64,000 bases of DNA from Erinaceus europaeus (lineage: Eukaryota; Chordata; Mammalia; Eulipotyphla; Erinaceidae), in NCBI RefSeq assembly GCF_950295315.1, contig NC_080176.1, positions 36,910,189-36,974,188 on the forward strand, given 5' to 3'. Numbering within the stretch: the stretch's first letter is position 1; each line of letters opens with the position of its first letter. Below the pieces are notes generated by a model, which was not told the origin of the DNA, did not search any database, and was given only the letters and a program-made list of their open reading frames with translations. This document shows positions 63,511 to 64,000 of this stretch, piece by piece. A program made the position numbers and the translations under genes.

Positions 63511-63930
63511 GCTGGGCGGCGTGGACAAGACCTGCGACTCCTTCAGCGCTCTCCGCAGGGAGCGAGTTTAGCAGTGACCCCGCCACCCTCCGCCCCGCCC
63601 ACTGGCGAGCTGCGCCCGCAGCTTGTCCATCCAGAAAGGTGAAGAAGCTCCTCCTCCCTACGCAGCGCCTTAGTGGCTGGTGGGCCCCTGCGCTGCCAGC
63701 TATTGCCCTTTTAAGCGCGGGTGGCGCAGGGAAGGCCGCTGGTCACGTGGGAGCTGGTGGGGGCGTGGCACCAGGAAGCGGCCTGGCCGCCGCCTCCGCC
63801 AGGACCTACCTAGCAGCGCCCATCCCGCTGCCCCGCCGCCTCCGCTACCGCCTGGGCCGCCCCACCGCCCCGACACCCCAGCTCCACGCTGGCCGCCGCT
63901 GGGTTCCCCGCCGCCGCGGAGGCGCCCGCC
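63511..63930 (+). promoter_or_regulatory. RMC1: CpG-rich promoter and 5' UTR of RMC1
   Basis: GC- and CpG-rich. Contains GTCACGTGGG (CACGTG at 63744-63749), 'ccccgccc'-type GC boxes near 63590 and 63830, and an ETS-like 'caggaagcgg' at about 63771. No clear TATA box. Confidence 0.8.
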
Positions 63931-64000
63931 ATGGGCGAGGAGGACTACTACCTGGAGCTGTGCGAGCGGCCGGTGCAGTTCGAGAAGGCGAACCCAGTCA
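63931..64000 (+). CDS. RMC1: RMC1 (C18orf8, Mic1), first coding exon, cut by window edge
   Basis: ATG at 63931 sits in an ideal Kozak context (gcccgccATGG). The 23 complete codons read MGEEDYYLELCERPVQFEKA then NPV, which I recognise as the N-terminus of RMC1. RMC1 is the accessory subunit of the MON1-CCZ1 exchange factor that activates Rab7 on late endosomes and lysosomes, and it is needed for autophagy and cholesterol export (known biology). No splice donor is reached before position 64000. Confidence 0.93.
   Translation, partial: MGEEDYYLELCERPVQFEKANPV

Noticed and set aside
63211..63642. Pro/Gln/Ser-rich minus-strand frame upstream of RMC1
   Set aside because: Produced by the GGGCT array; no splice or promoter context.

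Overview
The window is nuclear DNA from a placental mammal. I infer a hedgehog (Erinaceidae, probably Erinaceus) because it is packed with the tRNA-derived SINEs I associate with that lineage. The species call is inference. The genes are read directly. Gene order (TMEM241 on minus, RIOK3 on plus, RMC1 on plus) matches human 18q11.2 as I remember it.

Layout. Positions 3804-19089 hold the first three coding exons of TMEM241 on the minus strand; later exons lie left of the window. Its intron 2 is almost entirely one near full-length LINE-1 (about 4411-9914) in the same orientation as the gene. Intron 1 holds a 37-bp minisatellite, a 5'-truncated LINE-1 and many SINEs. A CpG island at 21420-22310 is the RIOK3 promoter. 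RIOK3 runs from 21832 to the stop at 48740 in 13 coding exons and is complete: the exons join in frame to 519 codons, with the ATP-binding, catalytic and metal-binding motifs intact. Its 3' UTR probably ends near 50290. From there to about 63240 is intergenic DNA, mostly SINEs. A G-rich array and a CpG-rich promoter lead to the first coding exon of RMC1, which starts at 63931 and is cut by the window edge.

Repeat names used here. SINE-A: tRNA-like head 'gggagtcgggcggtagcgca', B box 'ggttcgagccc', core 'cccacctgcagggg', then an 'aacaacaat' tail ending 'aagggcaacaaaaggg', or a 60-bp hairpin module. SINE-B: short (about 120 bp) with head 'tagatagcataatggttatg' and end 'agccagagctgagcagtgct'. SINE-C: head 'gccaggtggtggcgcacctg', a core shared with SINE-A, end 'tttctggctgtctctatcc'. 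SINE-D: head 'gtccgggaggtggcgcagtg', end 'ctcctatctttctca'. Repeat boundaries are accurate to about 5-10 bases unless target-site duplications are quoted.

How the genes relate. TMEM241 is linked to UDP-GlcNAc transport and RMC1 to Rab7 activation by MON1-CCZ1. Both bear on lysosome function, and each carries a CACGTG element just upstream of its start codon. RIOK3, a pre-40S and innate-immunity kinase, lies between them. The most unusual non-genic items are an unclassified short retroposon present twice with perfect target-site duplications, three successive insertions into one target site, several long SINE inverted repeats, and a hairpin module at the 3' end of one SINE subfamily. I found no CRISPR array, tRNA or rRNA gene, and no prokaryotic or viral gene system.
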